In this document: positions 26,450 through 36,217 of the stretch, piece after piece
Layout: the number at the start of each line of letters is the position of its first letter
Position numbering within the stretch: the stretch's first letter is position 1
Source of the DNA: Methylotenera sp. RIFCSPLOWO2_02_FULL_45_14
GTDB taxonomy: Bacteria > Pseudomonadota > Gammaproteobacteria > Burkholderiales > Methylophilaceae
Direction: 5' to 3'
Length of the DNA: 60,746 nt
Assembly (NCBI GenBank): GCA_001803395.1
Contig: MHBU01000001.1
Span: 26,899 to 87,644 of the forward strand
The notes under the pieces: model-generated
What the model saw: only the letters and a program-made list of their open reading frames with translations
What the model was told of the DNA's origin: nothing
Database searches by the model: none
Translations under genes and position numbers: made by a program

Positions 26450-29400
26450 ATGATGCCGGCTTTAGTCCGTTTTTCCATTCGCTATAGTGGCGTTATTATT
26501 GGCTTAGCCATGATTGTGGTGCTATATGGCTTGTATAGCCTTAACCGCAGTAATTTAGACGTATTTCCTGAGTTTTCACCCACACAAATCATTATTCAAA
26601 CAGAATCACCAGGACTTTCAGCTGAGTTAGTAGAAAGCATCGTCACGCAAGCCATTGAAACCAGCATCGCGGGCACGGTCGGCATTGAAAGCATGCGTTC
26701 GCAATCTATCCCTGGCTTATCAATCGTCACCATTATTTTTGATGAAGGCACCGATATTTATCGTAATCGGCAAGTGATTGCGGAACGCCTGACCACACTC
26801 AACAACAAACTCCCGCAAGGCATCACCCCAAACATTACCCCGTTAACCTCTTCTGCCAGTACCGTACTTGGCTTTGGCTTGACCTCAAAAACACGTAGCC
26901 TCACTGAAATCCGCACACTGGTGGATTGGGTCATTGTGCCGCATTTACTGGCAATTCCAGGTGTGGCTGATGTGAATGTGTTTGGCGGAAAAGTACGACA
27001 ATTTCAAGTGCAAGTCGACCCTGAAAAAATGATTCGTTATGGTATCTCGCTCCTCCAAATTGAAGAAGCCGTTAAAAAAGCAACGGGCGTACGTGGCAAT
27101 GGTTACATTGAAAATAAAAATCAGCGCATTGTCATCAATACAGAAGGTCAAGCTACCTCTCCCGAAAAATTAGCACAAGTCACATTGCTGCATAAAAATG
27201 GGCAAACCATACGCTTAAGTGATATTGGGCAGGTAGTTGAGGGTGCAGCACCATCTATCAGCGCCGCAGCGATTAACGAAGAAACAGGGGTTTACCTTTC
27301 TGTACAAGGCCAGTTAGGTGCCAATACCCACGGCGTGACCCTTGCCATTGAGCGTGCATTGCTAGAACTAAAACCTAGCTTAAGCGCAGAAAACGTCACT
27401 TTGCATGAAGGTTTATTCAGGCCGGCTAATTTTATTGAAGTTGCCATTAAAGGCGTTCGTACGGACATTTTAATTGGCTCTATATTAGTCATTGCCATCC
27501 TGTTTCTGTTCTTATTTAACGTGCGTACCGCATTTATTTCAGCAACCGCTATTCCGCTTTCATTACTCACCGCCATCGTGGTGATGAGTTACTTTAACAT
27601 TGGGCTTAATATCATGGTGCTGGGTGGTTTGGCGATTGCTCTAGGTGAGGTTGTTGATGACGCCATTATTGATACCGAAAATATTTTTAGAAGGCTGCGT
27701 GAAAATCGTATGTTGGCACAGCCCTTAGCTACCCGTCGCGTTGTATTTGATGCCTCGATGGAGGTACGTAGCTCAGTGGTCTATGCCACCATTATTGTCG
27801 CGCTGGTATTTATGCCGCTACTCACGCTGGGCGGGGTGGCAGGTAAATTATTCGCGCCGCTGGGCTTTGCTTATATTGCAGCTATCATTGCCTCTTTAGC
27901 AGTTGCGCTCACCCTCACGCCGGCACTTTGTTATCTGCTTTTGGGTAACACTAAACTAGAATCAGAAGATCCACCCATGATACGTATCATCAAAAAATGG
28001 TACGTTAAAGTGCTGCACCGGATTGAAAAACAATACAAATCTATTATTGCAATTAGTTTTATTTTTATCGCCATTGGCTTAGGCACCCTACCGTTATTCA
28101 AAAGCCAATTTATTCCAGCTTTATATGAAGGTCATTACATCATGCATATGACCGCCGTGCCAGGCACATCAGAGCAAGAGTCGTTGCGGATAGGCAAAAG
28201 AGTTTCGGCAGTCATTCGTAACATCAAAGGGGTGAAATCAGTCACACAATGGGTTGGACGTGCGCCTAATGGCGCAGACTCCTTTGGCACACATTACAGC
28301 GAATTTGAAATTGAAATCGGCGCAATTTCTGGTGAAGAGCAACGTCGTATTCTAAATAGAATTCGTGAAGAATTAGCGGGTGAAGAAGTCGATGATGACG
28401 GTGATGGTGTCGCCGAAGCAGGTTTTATTGGGGTTAACTTTGCGATCAATACTTTCTTGACTGAACGTATAGAAGAAACCATTTCTGGCTACGCCGCCTC
28501 AACGGTCATTAACATCTATGGTCAGGATTTAGACGCGCTGGATCGTGATGCCAATGCGGTCGCAAACGTTGTAAAAGGCATCAAAGGTGCGACAGACGTA
28601 TTGGTGCAATCGCCACCAGGTACACCGCAGCTCGTAATACGGCTACGCCCGGAAAAAATGGCACAATTAGGCTTACAGCCAACCGACGTTTTAGATAACA
28701 TTCGCGCCGCCCACGAAGGCACGCCGATCACGCAAGTTTATGAAGGCAATCGCGTGATTGGTGTCAGTGTGTTGTTAGCTTTAGAAGCCCGCGATGATGT
28801 GCAAGAAACAGGCAATTTGCCATTATTTAACCCTGACGGTAAATTGCTGCGATTACGTGATGTCGCTGATATTGTGCAGGAAAATGGTCGCTCCAAAATA
28901 CTGCATGCAGGCGCAAAACGTATTCAAACCGTCACCGCAAACGTCAATGGGCGCGACATCGAATCATTTACCGACGAACTTAAAAACAAACTGAAAAGTG
29001 ATGTCGTATTGTCGCAAGGTTCTTATTTAGAATTTACTGGCGCGGCAGAAGCTAACGCGAAGTCCAAAGAGGCGCTGATTTTACATTCCCTATTGGCAGG
29101 CGTCACCGTGTTCTTAATGCTTTATATCGCTTTTGGTCGGTTACGTAATTTATTACTTACGTTTGCAAACTTACCTTTTGCTTTATTTGGCGGCGTGCTT
29201 GCCATCATGGCAACAGGCGGCTGGATGTCGATTGGCTCACTGGTCGGCTTTGTCACTTTATTTGGCATCACCTTGCGCAACTCCATTATGATGGTGTCAC
29301 ACTACCAACATCTGGTTGATGAAGAAAACTGCATTTGGGGTTTGGAAACCTGCATCCGCGGCGCCTCCGAGCGCCTACCCTCTATTTTAATGACCGCACT

Positions 29401-29584
29401 AGTAACAGCCCTTGGTTTATTGCCACTTGCCGCCGCCAGCGGTCAACCAGGACGTGAAATTGAAGGCCCAATGGCCACCATTATTGTGGGTGGTTTAATC
29501 ACATCCACTGTTCTTAACCTGCTAATTCTACCGACGATTATGTTGCATTTTGGAAAATTTGAGAAAGCTAAATTTGCATCCTAG
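26450..29584 (+). CDS. RND heavy-metal-type efflux transporter (CusA/CzcA family)
   Basis: Inner-membrane proton-driven pump, 1044 aa, with the two-fold RND architecture: 12 membrane segments and two large periplasmic loops (after residue about 30 and after about 540). The fourth membrane segment carries the acidic motif [13 protein letters not shown], which corresponds to the proton-relay D-D-E motif of heavy-metal RND pumps but is not identical to CzcA or CusA. The metal is therefore not assignable, and organic substrates are not excluded. [21 protein letters not shown] near the N terminus is typical of the HME branch. The end overlaps the beginning of rlmF. Confidence 0.88.
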   Translation: MMPALVRFSIRYSGVIIGLAMIVVLYGLYSLNRSNLDVFPEFSPTQIIIQTESPGLSAELVESIVTQAIETSIAGTVGIESMRSQSIPGLSIVTIIFDEGTDIYRNRQVIAERLTTLNNKLPQGITPNITPLTSSASTVLGFGLTSKTRSLTEIRTLVDWVIVPHLLAIPGVADVNVFGGKVRQFQVQVDPEKMIRYGISLLQIEEAVKKATGVRGNGYIENKNQRIVINTEGQATSPEKLAQVTLLHKNGQTIRLSDIGQVVEGAAPSISAAAINEETGVYLSVQGQLGANTHGVTLAIERALLELKPSLSAENVTLHEGLFRPANFIEVAIKGVRTDILIGSILVIAILFLFLFNVRTAFISATAIPLSLLTAIVVMSYFNIGLNIMVLGGLAIALGEVVDDAIIDTENIFRRLRENRMLAQPLATRRVVFDASMEVRSSVVYATIIVALVFMPLLTLGGVAGKLFAPLGFAYIAAIIASLAVALTLTPALCYLLLGNTKLESEDPPMIRIIKKWYVKVLHRIEKQYKSIIAISFIFIAIGLGTLPLFKSQFIPALYEGHYIMHMTAVPGTSEQESLRIGKRVSAVIRNIKGVKSVTQWVGRAPNGADSFGTHYSEFEIEIGAISGEEQRRILNRIREELAGEEVDDDGDGVAEAGFIGVNFAINTFLTERIEETISGYAASTVINIYGQDLDALDRDANAVANVVKGIKGATDVLVQSPPGTPQLVIRLRPEKMAQLGLQPTDVLDNIRAAHEGTPITQVYEGNRVIGVSVLLALEARDDVQETGNLPLFNPDGKLLRLRDVADIVQENGRSKILHAGAKRIQTVTANVNGRDIESFTDELKNKLKSDVVLSQGSYLEFTGAAEANAKSKEALILHSLLAGVTVFLMLYIAFGRLRNLLLTFANLPFALFGGVLAIMATGGWMSIGSLVGFVTLFGITLRNSIMMVSHYQHLVDEENCIWGLETCIRGASERLPSILMTALVTALGLLPLAAASGQPGREIEGPMATIIVGGLITSTVLNLLILPTIMLHFGKFEKAKFAS

Positions 29585-30470
29585 AAACAAGCACAATGGT
29601 CGCTACGATTTTGACCTTCTAATTCAAGCGAGCCCTGCACTGGCTCCCTTTGTAAAGTTAAACGCTTACAACGGTACATCCATAGACTTTGCCAACCCAC
29701 AAGCAGTTAAGGCGCTGAATAAGGCGCTACTTATTCAGCATTACAACATTCTAGAGTGGGATATTCCCCCACAATATCTTTGCCCGCCCATTCCTGGTCG
29801 TGCAGACTATTTACATTATCTGGCTGATTTATTAGCTGAAACCAACCACGGTAAAATTCCACACGGCGACACTATCCGCCTGCTGGACATAGGCGTAGGT
29901 GCTAATGCCATTTACCCACTCATTGGCAACCGTGAATACGGCTGGCGCTTTGTAGGGGCAGATATAGATGCGACGGCACTCGCCAATGCACAACAGATTT
30001 TGCATGCAAATGCAGGGCTAACAGCGTCCATTGAGCTACGCTTGCAGGCATTGCCCACCAACATTTTTAAAGGCATTATCCAACCCGATGACTTTTTCAA
30101 CCTCACCCTATGTAACCCGCCGTTTCATACTTCGCTGGCTGAGGCACAGGTAGGTACCCGGCGTAAATGGCAAAATCTAGGCGTAAATACGGGTAAAAGT
30201 AAAGCACTTAAGCTCAACTTCGGCGGTCAAGCGGCTGAACTTTATTGTGATGGCGGCGAAGTCGCCTTTGTAAGCCGCATGATTGAAGAAAGCGTGCAGT
30301 TTAAAAACCAATGCACTTGGTTTACCACGCTAATATCTAAAACCACGAGCTTACCCAGTGTATATAGTGCACTTAAAAAAGCGCATGCGTTGAAGATAAA
30401 AACCATAGACATGGCACAAGGCCAAAAACAAAGCCGTATTGTGGCTTGGACCTTTTTTAACCCTAAATAA
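29550..30470 (+). CDS. rlmF: 23S rRNA adenine-N6 methyltransferase RlmF
   Basis: Methylates A1618 of 23S rRNA. It is recognised by [13 protein letters not shown] at the N terminus, [35 protein letters not shown], the SAM loop [16 protein letters not shown] near residue 113 and the catalytic NPPFHTS near residue 190. No ATG occurs near the N terminus: candidate starts are TTG 29550 (used here) or TTG 29574, the latter preceded by GAGAAAG. Either way the gene overlaps the efflux transporter by 11-35 bases, so it is probably translationally coupled although functionally unrelated. Confidence 0.92.
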   Translation: MENLRKLNLHPRNKHNGRYDFDLLIQASPALAPFVKLNAYNGTSIDFANPQAVKALNKALLIQHYNILEWDIPPQYLCPPIPGRADYLHYLADLLAETNHGKIPHGDTIRLLDIGVGANAIYPLIGNREYGWRFVGADIDATALANAQQILHANAGLTASIELRLQALPTNIFKGIIQPDDFFNLTLCNPPFHTSLAEAQVGTRRKWQNLGVNTGKSKALKLNFGGQAAELYCDGGEVAFVSRMIEESVQFKNQCTWFTTLISKTTSLPSVYSALKKAHALKIKTIDMAQGQKQSRIVAWTFFNPK

Positions 30471-30839
30471 TTAGCCTAGAGAACCTTAATGTTTATCGCT
30501 CCGATTGAAATATCAAGATTTATTGACCATGTTACTAAGGTATTCCGTGATTGATTTTGGATTTTATTATTGCTTCCCCGAACAAATTATATGATTGATT
30601 TAGCGAATTAACTCAGAGATTGGACCTTACGATAGCAGACACATGTGATACGGAATTTTCGAGCCGTTGCTGACCTTGATATGGTGTTCAGCGACATGCA
30701 AAGATTGGCAATCAAGTACCTGCTGTACTTCGCCAATCAATATTACATTAGCCGTCAACTTGCAGTAAAATTTTGATGACTTGTCCGTCCACTAGATCAG
30801 ACTCAGCTCATGACACAAGCAGTGCAAAATAGGAGAAGA
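30471..30839. other. Non-coding stretch after rlmF
   Basis: About 370 bases without a convincing gene. On the minus strand one frame reads an open stretch containing KLTANVILIGEV and ends in a stop near 30610. It looks like the decayed remnant of a coding region, but I do not recognise the family. Together with the adjoining pseudogene it makes the largest gene-poor interval in the window. Confidence 0.5.
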
Positions 30840-31276
30840 TTACCGTATGAACTCCCCGAAAAGCCCAATCCTCGTTCCATTTGCTTCTGATGGCTCTTGC
30901 CAACTAATGACTGATTCAATCTTGGTCGCCAATTCAAAACCTTTATCCGTGATGCCTTTTGCATCATGCGTGCATAACTTGACGATCACAAACGCATAAG
31001 ACACTGTTAAGCCAGTATTTGGCTTGCCCGTGGAATACATGCACTAAAGTGCATTATTCGCACGTCAAAGCACATATATTCTGAGTGAAATCAGGATGAT
31101 GCTGCCTCAGCCAAATGTCCGACTGTATTCACTACCATAAGCGTAGCTTTCTAGCCACTGATTTTAAACTTACGTCGAATCCAGCCATTTTCTAAAACCC
31201 AATGCGGCAATTCTGTTTTTAGTTTAGCTTCAACCTCTTGGTTCTGAATATACCTTGCTAGATGACATACGTGCAC
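30840..31276 (-). pseudogene. Disrupted pterin-4a-carbinolamine dehydratase-like gene
   Basis: Minus-strand reading gives EVEAKLKTELPHWVLENGW and IRRKFKISG, then a TAG at 31151-31153 where the family has Trp, then KATLMVVNTVGHLAEAA. About four bases are missing before the HHPD codons, a 79-base palindromic repeat is inserted (31011-31089), and the gene resumes with LTVSYAFVIVKLCTHDAKGI. The pieces line up with the dehydratase pattern W...F...AEAxxHHPDL...THD. Three independent lesions make it non-functional. It lies 12 bases downstream of the MfnE-like kinase as the apparent last gene of the cofactor operon. GTG 31276 is the only plausible start seen; the C terminus beyond about 30880 is uncertain. 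Confidence 0.8.
31011..31089 (-). repeat. Palindromic repeat family, copy B, inside a pseudogene
   Basis: Read on the minus strand it begins TTCACTCAG, includes the hairpin GCAC-TTTA-GTGC, and ends CAAGCCAAATACTGGC. The first part matches the arm of copy C (47630-47718), the second part matches copy A (557-614). It separates GAT (Asp of HHPD) from TTAACAGTG (LTV) of the dehydratase-like gene, so its boundaries are set by the interrupted protein. No obvious target-site duplication is seen. Confidence 0.8.
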
Positions 31277-31288
31277 CTTTCATCAATA

Positions 31289-31915
31289 TTATTGATTCAC
31301 ACCAATGCTACTTTGCTTTAAAAGTGGCAAATTTAAGCCTTGTTCAAATAAACAATAATCCAATTTATTGACTATCCAAGTTTGGTGATTACCGATGAAA
31401 AAATCAGCAAAAGCATCATCAATCAAGTTATCCTCTTGCAGGTTTTGCTGAGAAACATTGGTTGGCTTTAGATATGACTCAAGTGATTTTGACTTTACTA
31501 AAACCAGTTGCTTTGCTCCAATTTTATGAGTCAGCCAGGCACTTAAGCTATCAGATGTCACTTGCCAGTTTTTAGGCACGCCATCATCAGCTAACACCAT
31601 TTCACTTGGTAACCACACAATGCAGCGATGCTGCCAGCCTCTTTCAGCAATTTCAAGTTCACTACTCGCCGTGACGAGCTTGCTATTCATCCCAGCCATC
31701 AATAAACCGAATTGATCCATCGCCAACAGCGCCAGCTCGTGCGCAACGGCATCACTCACATTCGTGCGTTGCTGCGCTTCGCGCACCGTATCTGCAAACA
31801 GGCCGCCGCCCGGCACAATCACCACCTGGCCATCACTGATCTTAACTAAAGTTTCTAGCCAGCGCGGCAGTTCTGGCGATCCTAACAAGCTACCGCCTAG
31901 TTTCACTACCCACAT
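31289..31915 (-). CDS. MfnE-like amino-acid-kinase-family phosphotransferase
   Basis: Amino-acid-kinase fold protein, 208 aa, shorter than glutamate 5-kinase or UMP kinase. WVVKLGGSLLGSPEL at the N terminus is the ATP phosphate-binding segment and VIVPGGGLFADTVREAQQ the second glycine-rich loop. In archaea, MfnE phosphorylates the aminomethylfuran moiety of methanofuran; homologues occur in methylotroph cofactor clusters, which fits this position after pabB and the MfnF-like gene. The reaction is inferred from family and context. It is 31 bases downstream of pabB, probably the last intact gene of the operon. Confidence 0.8.
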   Translation of the reverse strand: MWVVKLGGSLLGSPELPRWLETLVKISDGQVVIVPGGGLFADTVREAQQRTNVSDAVAHELALLAMDQFGLLMAGMNSKLVTASSELEIAERGWQHRCIVWLPSEMVLADDGVPKNWQVTSDSLSAWLTHKIGAKQLVLVKSKSLESYLKPTNVSQQNLQEDNLIDDAFADFFIGNHQTWIVNKLDYCLFEQGLNLPLLKQSSIGVNQ

Positions 31916-31946
31916 ACGATGTCCTTTGACACTGCTTTTACTTGCG

Positions 31947-33401
31947 TCATAGCTTAGAAAAAAATCCCAGCATTTTTAATAGGCTTGATGCTTTATCCAA
32001 CGTTTCAGCATACTCTTTTTCAAGGTCTGAGTCGGCAACAATACCGCCCCCCGCATAAAAGCTCAGCTCCCCATCAGCATCGTCATTCGCAACATAAACA
32101 GCTGTACGTATCGCTATGTTAGTGTCCATGTTGCCATCAAAACCTATATAGCCAATCGCACCGCAATAAACACCGCGCCGGTGCGGTTCTAACTCTTCAA
32201 TAATCTGCATCGCTCTCAACTTAGGTGCGCCGGTAATTGAGCCACCCGGGAAGCAACCGCGCAATAAATCAATGGCAGTTTTTGAGTCTTGCAGTTCACC
32301 CGTCACGATGCTCACTAAATGATGTACATTGGCAAAACTTTGCAGCTGAAACAACTGATCAGCCTTCACCGAGCCAATTTTGCAATTTTTGCCAATGTCG
32401 TTACGCAACAAATCGACAATCATTAAATTTTCTGCTTTATCTTTGACGCTGGATTGCAATTCGTTTGCGTAGGCAATATCTTGCGTAACATCATCAGAAC
32501 GTGGTCTCGTGCCTTTAATCGGCCGCGTTTCCACATGCCCATCCACCACTTGTAAAAAACGCTCCGGCGAACCGGAAATGACCTGCAATGCGCCTAAATT
32601 AATATATGCCATAAACGGCGCGGGGCTTATTTCTCGTAATTTTTTATACGCCAGCCAAGCATTGCCGCGCGCTTTGACTGAAAACCGCTGCGCCAGATTC
32701 ACTTGGTAGCAATCCCCTGCATGAATATAGCGTTGAATGGCATCAAAAGCTGTTTTATACGACTGTTTGTCCATATTTGAAATCACGGCAGAAGTCACTT
32801 CAAAGCGCAAAGGAATTGCAAGATTCTGCACTTCATCAGGCGCATCGAATAGCGCACATAACTCAGGCCAATGCTCGCGTGTTTTAATATCAAAGCCATG
32901 AGATACCAAACATGCAGTTTTATTACGATGGTCTATCACCACTGCCCAATCGTAAATACCAACCTGCAACTGCGGAATTTCAGCAAAAGTTGTTTCGATT
33001 GTGTCGGTCGCTTTATGTGCTAGCTTTTCTAATCGTCGCGCTAAATCATAGCCAAAGTAACCAACCGCTCCTCCGGTAAATGGTAAATCACATGATTTAG
33101 AAATAGAGGAATCAGGCTGATACCGCGCTAAGGCATCGTTAATCAGTTGAAATGGGTCTTGCGTTGAGGTATGCGAAGACCCATGCTCACAGATTGTGGT
33201 CAACTCATCATTAGTGGAAAAAGTAAGAAACGGATCAGCCACCAAAATATCATAGCGCCCATATTGACTACCAGGCTTGCCAGTTACAGGGTTAATCAAC
33301 TGCCCGCTATCGAAAAACATGGCCCATGGTTGATGTGAGATACGCGCAAACAATTGTGCGCTATCTGTATGATACGTTAACGGGTGCTGCAACAAGCTCA
33401 T
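31947..33401 (-). CDS. pabB: Aminodeoxychorismate synthase component I (PabB)
   Basis: Converts chorismate and ammonia to 4-amino-4-deoxychorismate, precursor of p-aminobenzoate. The protein (484 aa) shows the anthranilate/ADC synthase signatures AVGYFGYDLARRLE, IHAGDCYQVNLAQRF, ETRPIKGTRPR and FPGGSITGAPKLRAMQIIEE. The PIKGTRPR stretch with Lys is the ADC-synthase form that forms a covalent intermediate. It overlaps the stop of the MfnF-like gene by four bases (ATGA). In this context pABA probably serves methanopterin-type as well as folate synthesis, consistent with its placement among C1-carrier genes. Confidence 0.92.
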   Translation of the reverse strand: MSLLQHPLTYHTDSAQLFARISHQPWAMFFDSGQLINPVTGKPGSQYGRYDILVADPFLTFSTNDELTTICEHGSSHTSTQDPFQLINDALARYQPDSSISKSCDLPFTGGAVGYFGYDLARRLEKLAHKATDTIETTFAEIPQLQVGIYDWAVVIDHRNKTACLVSHGFDIKTREHWPELCALFDAPDEVQNLAIPLRFEVTSAVISNMDKQSYKTAFDAIQRYIHAGDCYQVNLAQRFSVKARGNAWLAYKKLREISPAPFMAYINLGALQVISGSPERFLQVVDGHVETRPIKGTRPRSDDVTQDIAYANELQSSVKDKAENLMIVDLLRNDIGKNCKIGSVKADQLFQLQSFANVHHLVSIVTGELQDSKTAIDLLRGCFPGGSITGAPKLRAMQIIEELEPHRRGVYCGAIGYIGFDGNMDTNIAIRTAVYVANDDADGELSFYAGGGIVADSDLEKEYAETLDKASSLLKMLGFFSKL

Positions 33402-34459
33402 ACATTAAGCCCCAAACTAGCAACGGCGTAGGCGGGAAAGCACACTTTCACCATATTTTTTTTCGCATCACTTTCAGCGTAGATAAAATCACTCACAGAC
33501 GCATATTTAAAACCGAGTTGTTTTGCAAGTTCACCCACCATGAATTCACCCGCCCCTGCACCTATGATGTGCAAATTTTGACAATCTCCCAGCCTTGATA
33601 TTTGAGTAAGCACGGCTTGTTTGATGAGATTAAGCTGCGCTTGCTTAAACGCATAAGCTAAATTACGCCAAGCTGATAATGGTGCCTCTTGTGCATCATG
33701 CCCAATCATTCTTGCCACACGCCGCGCACTGGCTTCGATACTTTTTTCCGCACCGTCTGCGGTTTCTGCCATATTTTCTGCCAGCGCTAAATCACCAGTG
33801 AGTGTATAAACATCTGCAGTGGTCGCAAAATGTTCTGCAGCTATATTTACCTGCTGCCCAGCAAAAGGAATTTTTTGCGTCAGTGCCATCAATGGCGTCC
33901 GTACCACACCCGTATAAACCAATTCATCACATTGCATCCGTGTAGCATCATTAAAACCGCGCACCTGTACTTTACCATCACTTATCAAGGCAATATCTGT
34001 GGTTGTGCTGCCCATGTCGATAAACAAAGCCTGCTTCACGTTGTGTGCTATGTATTGCACACTTGCTAACCAATTCATCGAAGCGATCTCCGCGCTGTGT
34101 GGCTCAACTGTTTCAATAGTCACAACACCTTGATTACCCGCATAAAACATCACTGTACTCAACAGTTTCTGACCCGATAGTTTTTGGGCTGCAAACTGTG
34201 CAATTTGCATCACGCCGGCATGGCGATTAGGGAAAATATCGGCAAGCTCACCTGTCATCGTCACTACGTGCTTTTCAGCATTAAATTCACGCAAAATAAC
34301 GTCCATTGCCAGGTCTAGTTCATGCAAGCCACGCCATAAAGGGCAATACACTTGGTTTACAGCCAAAACGTGTCCAGCCACATTTAGCATCACTGCTTTT
34401 AGATGAGCGCCGCCAATATCCCAGCCAATCACTGTTTGTGTGCTTTGGTTTTGACTCAT
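33398..34459 (-). CDS. MfnF-like H4MPT-linked C1-transfer protein (hydantoinase-like fold)
   Basis: A 353-aa member of the family described as H4MPT-linked C1 transfer pathway protein (TIGR03123), with an ASKHA/hydantoinase-A-like fold. Nucleotide-binding segments are visible as VIGWDIGGAHLKAVML at residues 9-24 and ALFIDMGSTTTDIALI near residue 145, and GAGAGEFMVGEL near the C terminus. In methanogens the homologue MfnF joins tyramine-glutamate to the furan in methanofuran synthesis. It overlaps both neighbours by four bases (ATGA at each side), indicating strict co-translation in the order ATP-grasp, this gene, pabB. Confidence 0.8.
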   Translation of the reverse strand: MSQNQSTQTVIGWDIGGAHLKAVMLNVAGHVLAVNQVYCPLWRGLHELDLAMDVILREFNAEKHVVTMTGELADIFPNRHAGVMQIAQFAAQKLSGQKLLSTVMFYAGNQGVVTIETVEPHSAEIASMNWLASVQYIAHNVKQALFIDMGSTTTDIALISDGKVQVRGFNDATRMQCDELVYTGVVRTPLMALTQKIPFAGQQVNIAAEHFATTADVYTLTGDLALAENMAETADGAEKSIEASARRVARMIGHDAQEAPLSAWRNLAYAFKQAQLNLIKQAVLTQISRLGDCQNLHIIGAGAGEFMVGELAKQLGFKYASVSDFIYAESDAKKNMVKVCFPAYAVASLGLNV

Positions 34460-35514
34460 AGCCGAATTTCAACCTGCTTTCTGGCTAACACCGGCATTTC
34501 AAATTTGTCACTCAACACGCAATCCAGTATCAGTTTGGCTGGATTGTAATTTAACGCTTCGTGCAAACCCACATAGCTTGTTGTTAAGCGCGGGTTAATT
34601 TCAACCACATAAATTTTATCGTTATTTTCAACATCCACAATCACATCTACACCCACATAACCCAAGGCATCTGGCAACATTTTAGCGATTTTTCTGGCAA
34701 TGGTTTCAAAACGCTGCCAATAAGGCAACATGCCATTCACGGTAATACCTGTCAGCTTAAATTGGCTACCATCGCAGATAATATGCTGTTGGTTGCAACT
34801 TAACAACCAGGCTTTTCCATCACGGCACAACATTGAGAAACTAGCGGCGACCCCGACCTGATAAGGCTGCGCCAGATAGTTTAGATAACGGTCATAATTT
34901 GTTATCCAAAGCTTTAAGTCGTGAAGAGAATCAAAAATTTTAATACCCTTACAGCCTGCGCCATCCTCAGGTTTGGCTACCCATTTACCTATATTTTGTT
35001 TAAGTAAAGCATCGTAATAGTCTGGCTGCATTAAATCCTCACCTGCATACACCGGCAAGGTAAATATATGGGCTGCCTGCATCGCCTCAAAACATAAAGT
35101 TTTACTGGTGCCTGTCAACGTTGCATCAAAGCCACAACCTAATAATAGCGCGTGAGTTTCTTTAGCTTCAGCCTCCAAACATAGCTCTGTTAACTCCAGC
35201 AGCACACCATCGGTTTCAGGCGCGATTAGCCAAACCAAATCTGCTTGCTTCAGTGCTTTTTTGAACACTTTTTTGAAGTCCCCTGCGGCTACCACCATAC
35301 TTTTTTGGATGTATTCAGATGGCGCTAATCGCACATCATGCATCGTAATCAACTGGTATTGCTTAAGCGCACTTAAATCCCGCAACAAGACGTCGCGCAT
35401 TAGTGCGCCCTCCTTGACTAAAGATTCAGGCAACGGAGCTGTACCTATCTCATCACTAAGCCCGCCACCAGTGATAAACTCACATACTAGTAATTTTTTT
35501 AATGGTTCGATGAT
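34456..35514 (-). CDS. ATP-grasp ligase of the cofactor cluster (MfnD-like)
   Basis: ATP-grasp protein of about 350 aa. VAKPEDGAGCKGIKIF is the flexible nucleotide-binding loop, DVIVDVENNDKIYVVEINPR the metal-binding end of the fold. The archaeal homologue MfnD ligates glutamate to tyramine for methanofuran; substrate here is inferred. Upstream of the first usual start codons (TTG 35433, ATG 35400 with a strong AAGGAGGG) the frame stays open and encodes EFITGGGLSDEIGTAPLPE, a conserved N-terminal stretch of this family, so the real protein starts higher. There is no ATG, GTG or TTG in frame there; ATC at 35514 or 35511 is the placeholder start used. The next gene is divergent and begins at 35510. 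Confidence 0.72.
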   Translation of the reverse strand: MIEPLKKLLVCEFITGGGLSDEIGTAPLPESLVKEGALMRDVLLRDLSALKQYQLITMHDVRLAPSEYIQKSMVVAAGDFKKVFKKALKQADLVWLIAPETDGVLLELTELCLEAEAKETHALLLGCGFDATLTGTSKTLCFEAMQAAHIFTLPVYAGEDLMQPDYYDALLKQNIGKWVAKPEDGAGCKGIKIFDSLHDLKLWITNYDRYLNYLAQPYQVGVAASFSMLCRDGKAWLLSCNQQHIICDGSQFKLTGITVNGMLPYWQRFETIARKIAKMLPDALGYVGVDVIVDVENNDKIYVVEINPRLTTSYVGLHEALNYNPAKLILDCVLSDKFEMPVLARKQVEIRL

Positions 35515-36217
35515 GCAAATAATCCCGGTAATTGATTTATTAAATGGCGTGGTCGTGCATGCAAAAAAAGGTGACCGTAAAAGTTATCAAGCCATTCAGT
35601 CATCGCTTACGAAATCCAGCCAGCCGATAGACATAGTTTCGGCTTTACTTGATCTATACCCTTTTGAGCAATTCTACATTGCCGACCTAAATGCGATACA
35701 AAAATTAGAAAAACCCTGCTCATCAAATTATAACGTGATTGAGTCTATCACCCAGCAATTCCCAACGTTAAAATTATGGGTGGATGCTGGCATCAGTAAT
35801 AATACCGAACTCAATATTTGGCAAAGACTTAACATTCAACTGGTATTAGGCAGTGAAAACTTCACACATTTGAATAGCTTCACATCTCTCAATCATGATA
35901 AAAATTTTGTACTATCACTGGATTTTATGCCTCATGGCTATCAGGGCCCTCTCGAACTACTCACGCATAATGAATACTGGCCACATGATGTAATAGTGAT
36001 GTCACTTGAGCATGTTGGTGCAAACCAAGGCGTCAATTCAGACTTATTAAACCAAATTTTAGCCAAGGCCAATGGTTTTAATGTCTATGCAGCCGGAGGC
36101 ATCAGAGGAGGTGAAGATTTAGCGACGCTAAATAAAATGGGAGTACATGGCGCATTGGTTGCAACCGCATTGCACCTTGGACAGCTGTCAAAACAAGAAT
36201 TGAACACCTATGAATAA
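35510..36217 (+). CDS. HisA/HisF-like TIM-barrel protein of C1-carrier synthesis
   Basis: TIM-barrel protein of 235 aa related to HisA/HisF (archaeal and methylotroph hisAF-related family). MQIIPVIDLLNGVVVHAKKG is the first strand with the usual Asp, WVDAGISNN and LVLGSENF represent central strands, and YAAGGIRGGEDLATLNKMG the phosphate-binding end. Histidine synthesis is unlikely because the protein is one of the C1-carrier cluster genes; its exact step is unknown. ATG ATG at 35510/35513 is the start, although the same frame remains open further upstream. Its end overlaps earP by eight bases. Confidence 0.75.
   Translation: MMQIIPVIDLLNGVVVHAKKGDRKSYQAIQSSLTKSSQPIDIVSALLDLYPFEQFYIADLNAIQKLEKPCSSNYNVIESITQQFPTLKLWVDAGISNNTELNIWQRLNIQLVLGSENFTHLNSFTSLNHDKNFVLSLDFMPHGYQGPLELLTHNEYWPHDVIVMSLEHVGANQGVNSDLLNQILAKANGFNVYAAGGIRGGEDLATLNKMGVHGALVATALHLGQLSKQELNTYE

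Noticed and set aside
30840-31040. A 66-codon minus-strand frame read as an independent gene
   Set aside because: Its sequence is the C-terminal half of the interrupted dehydratase-like gene; the ATG lies inside the inserted repeat.
35261-35509. N-terminal extension of the HisA/HisF-like gene by 83 codons
   Set aside because: The extension is antisense to the ATP-grasp gene, lacks similarity to TIM-barrel proteins, and a double ATG with the canonical first strand lies at 35510.
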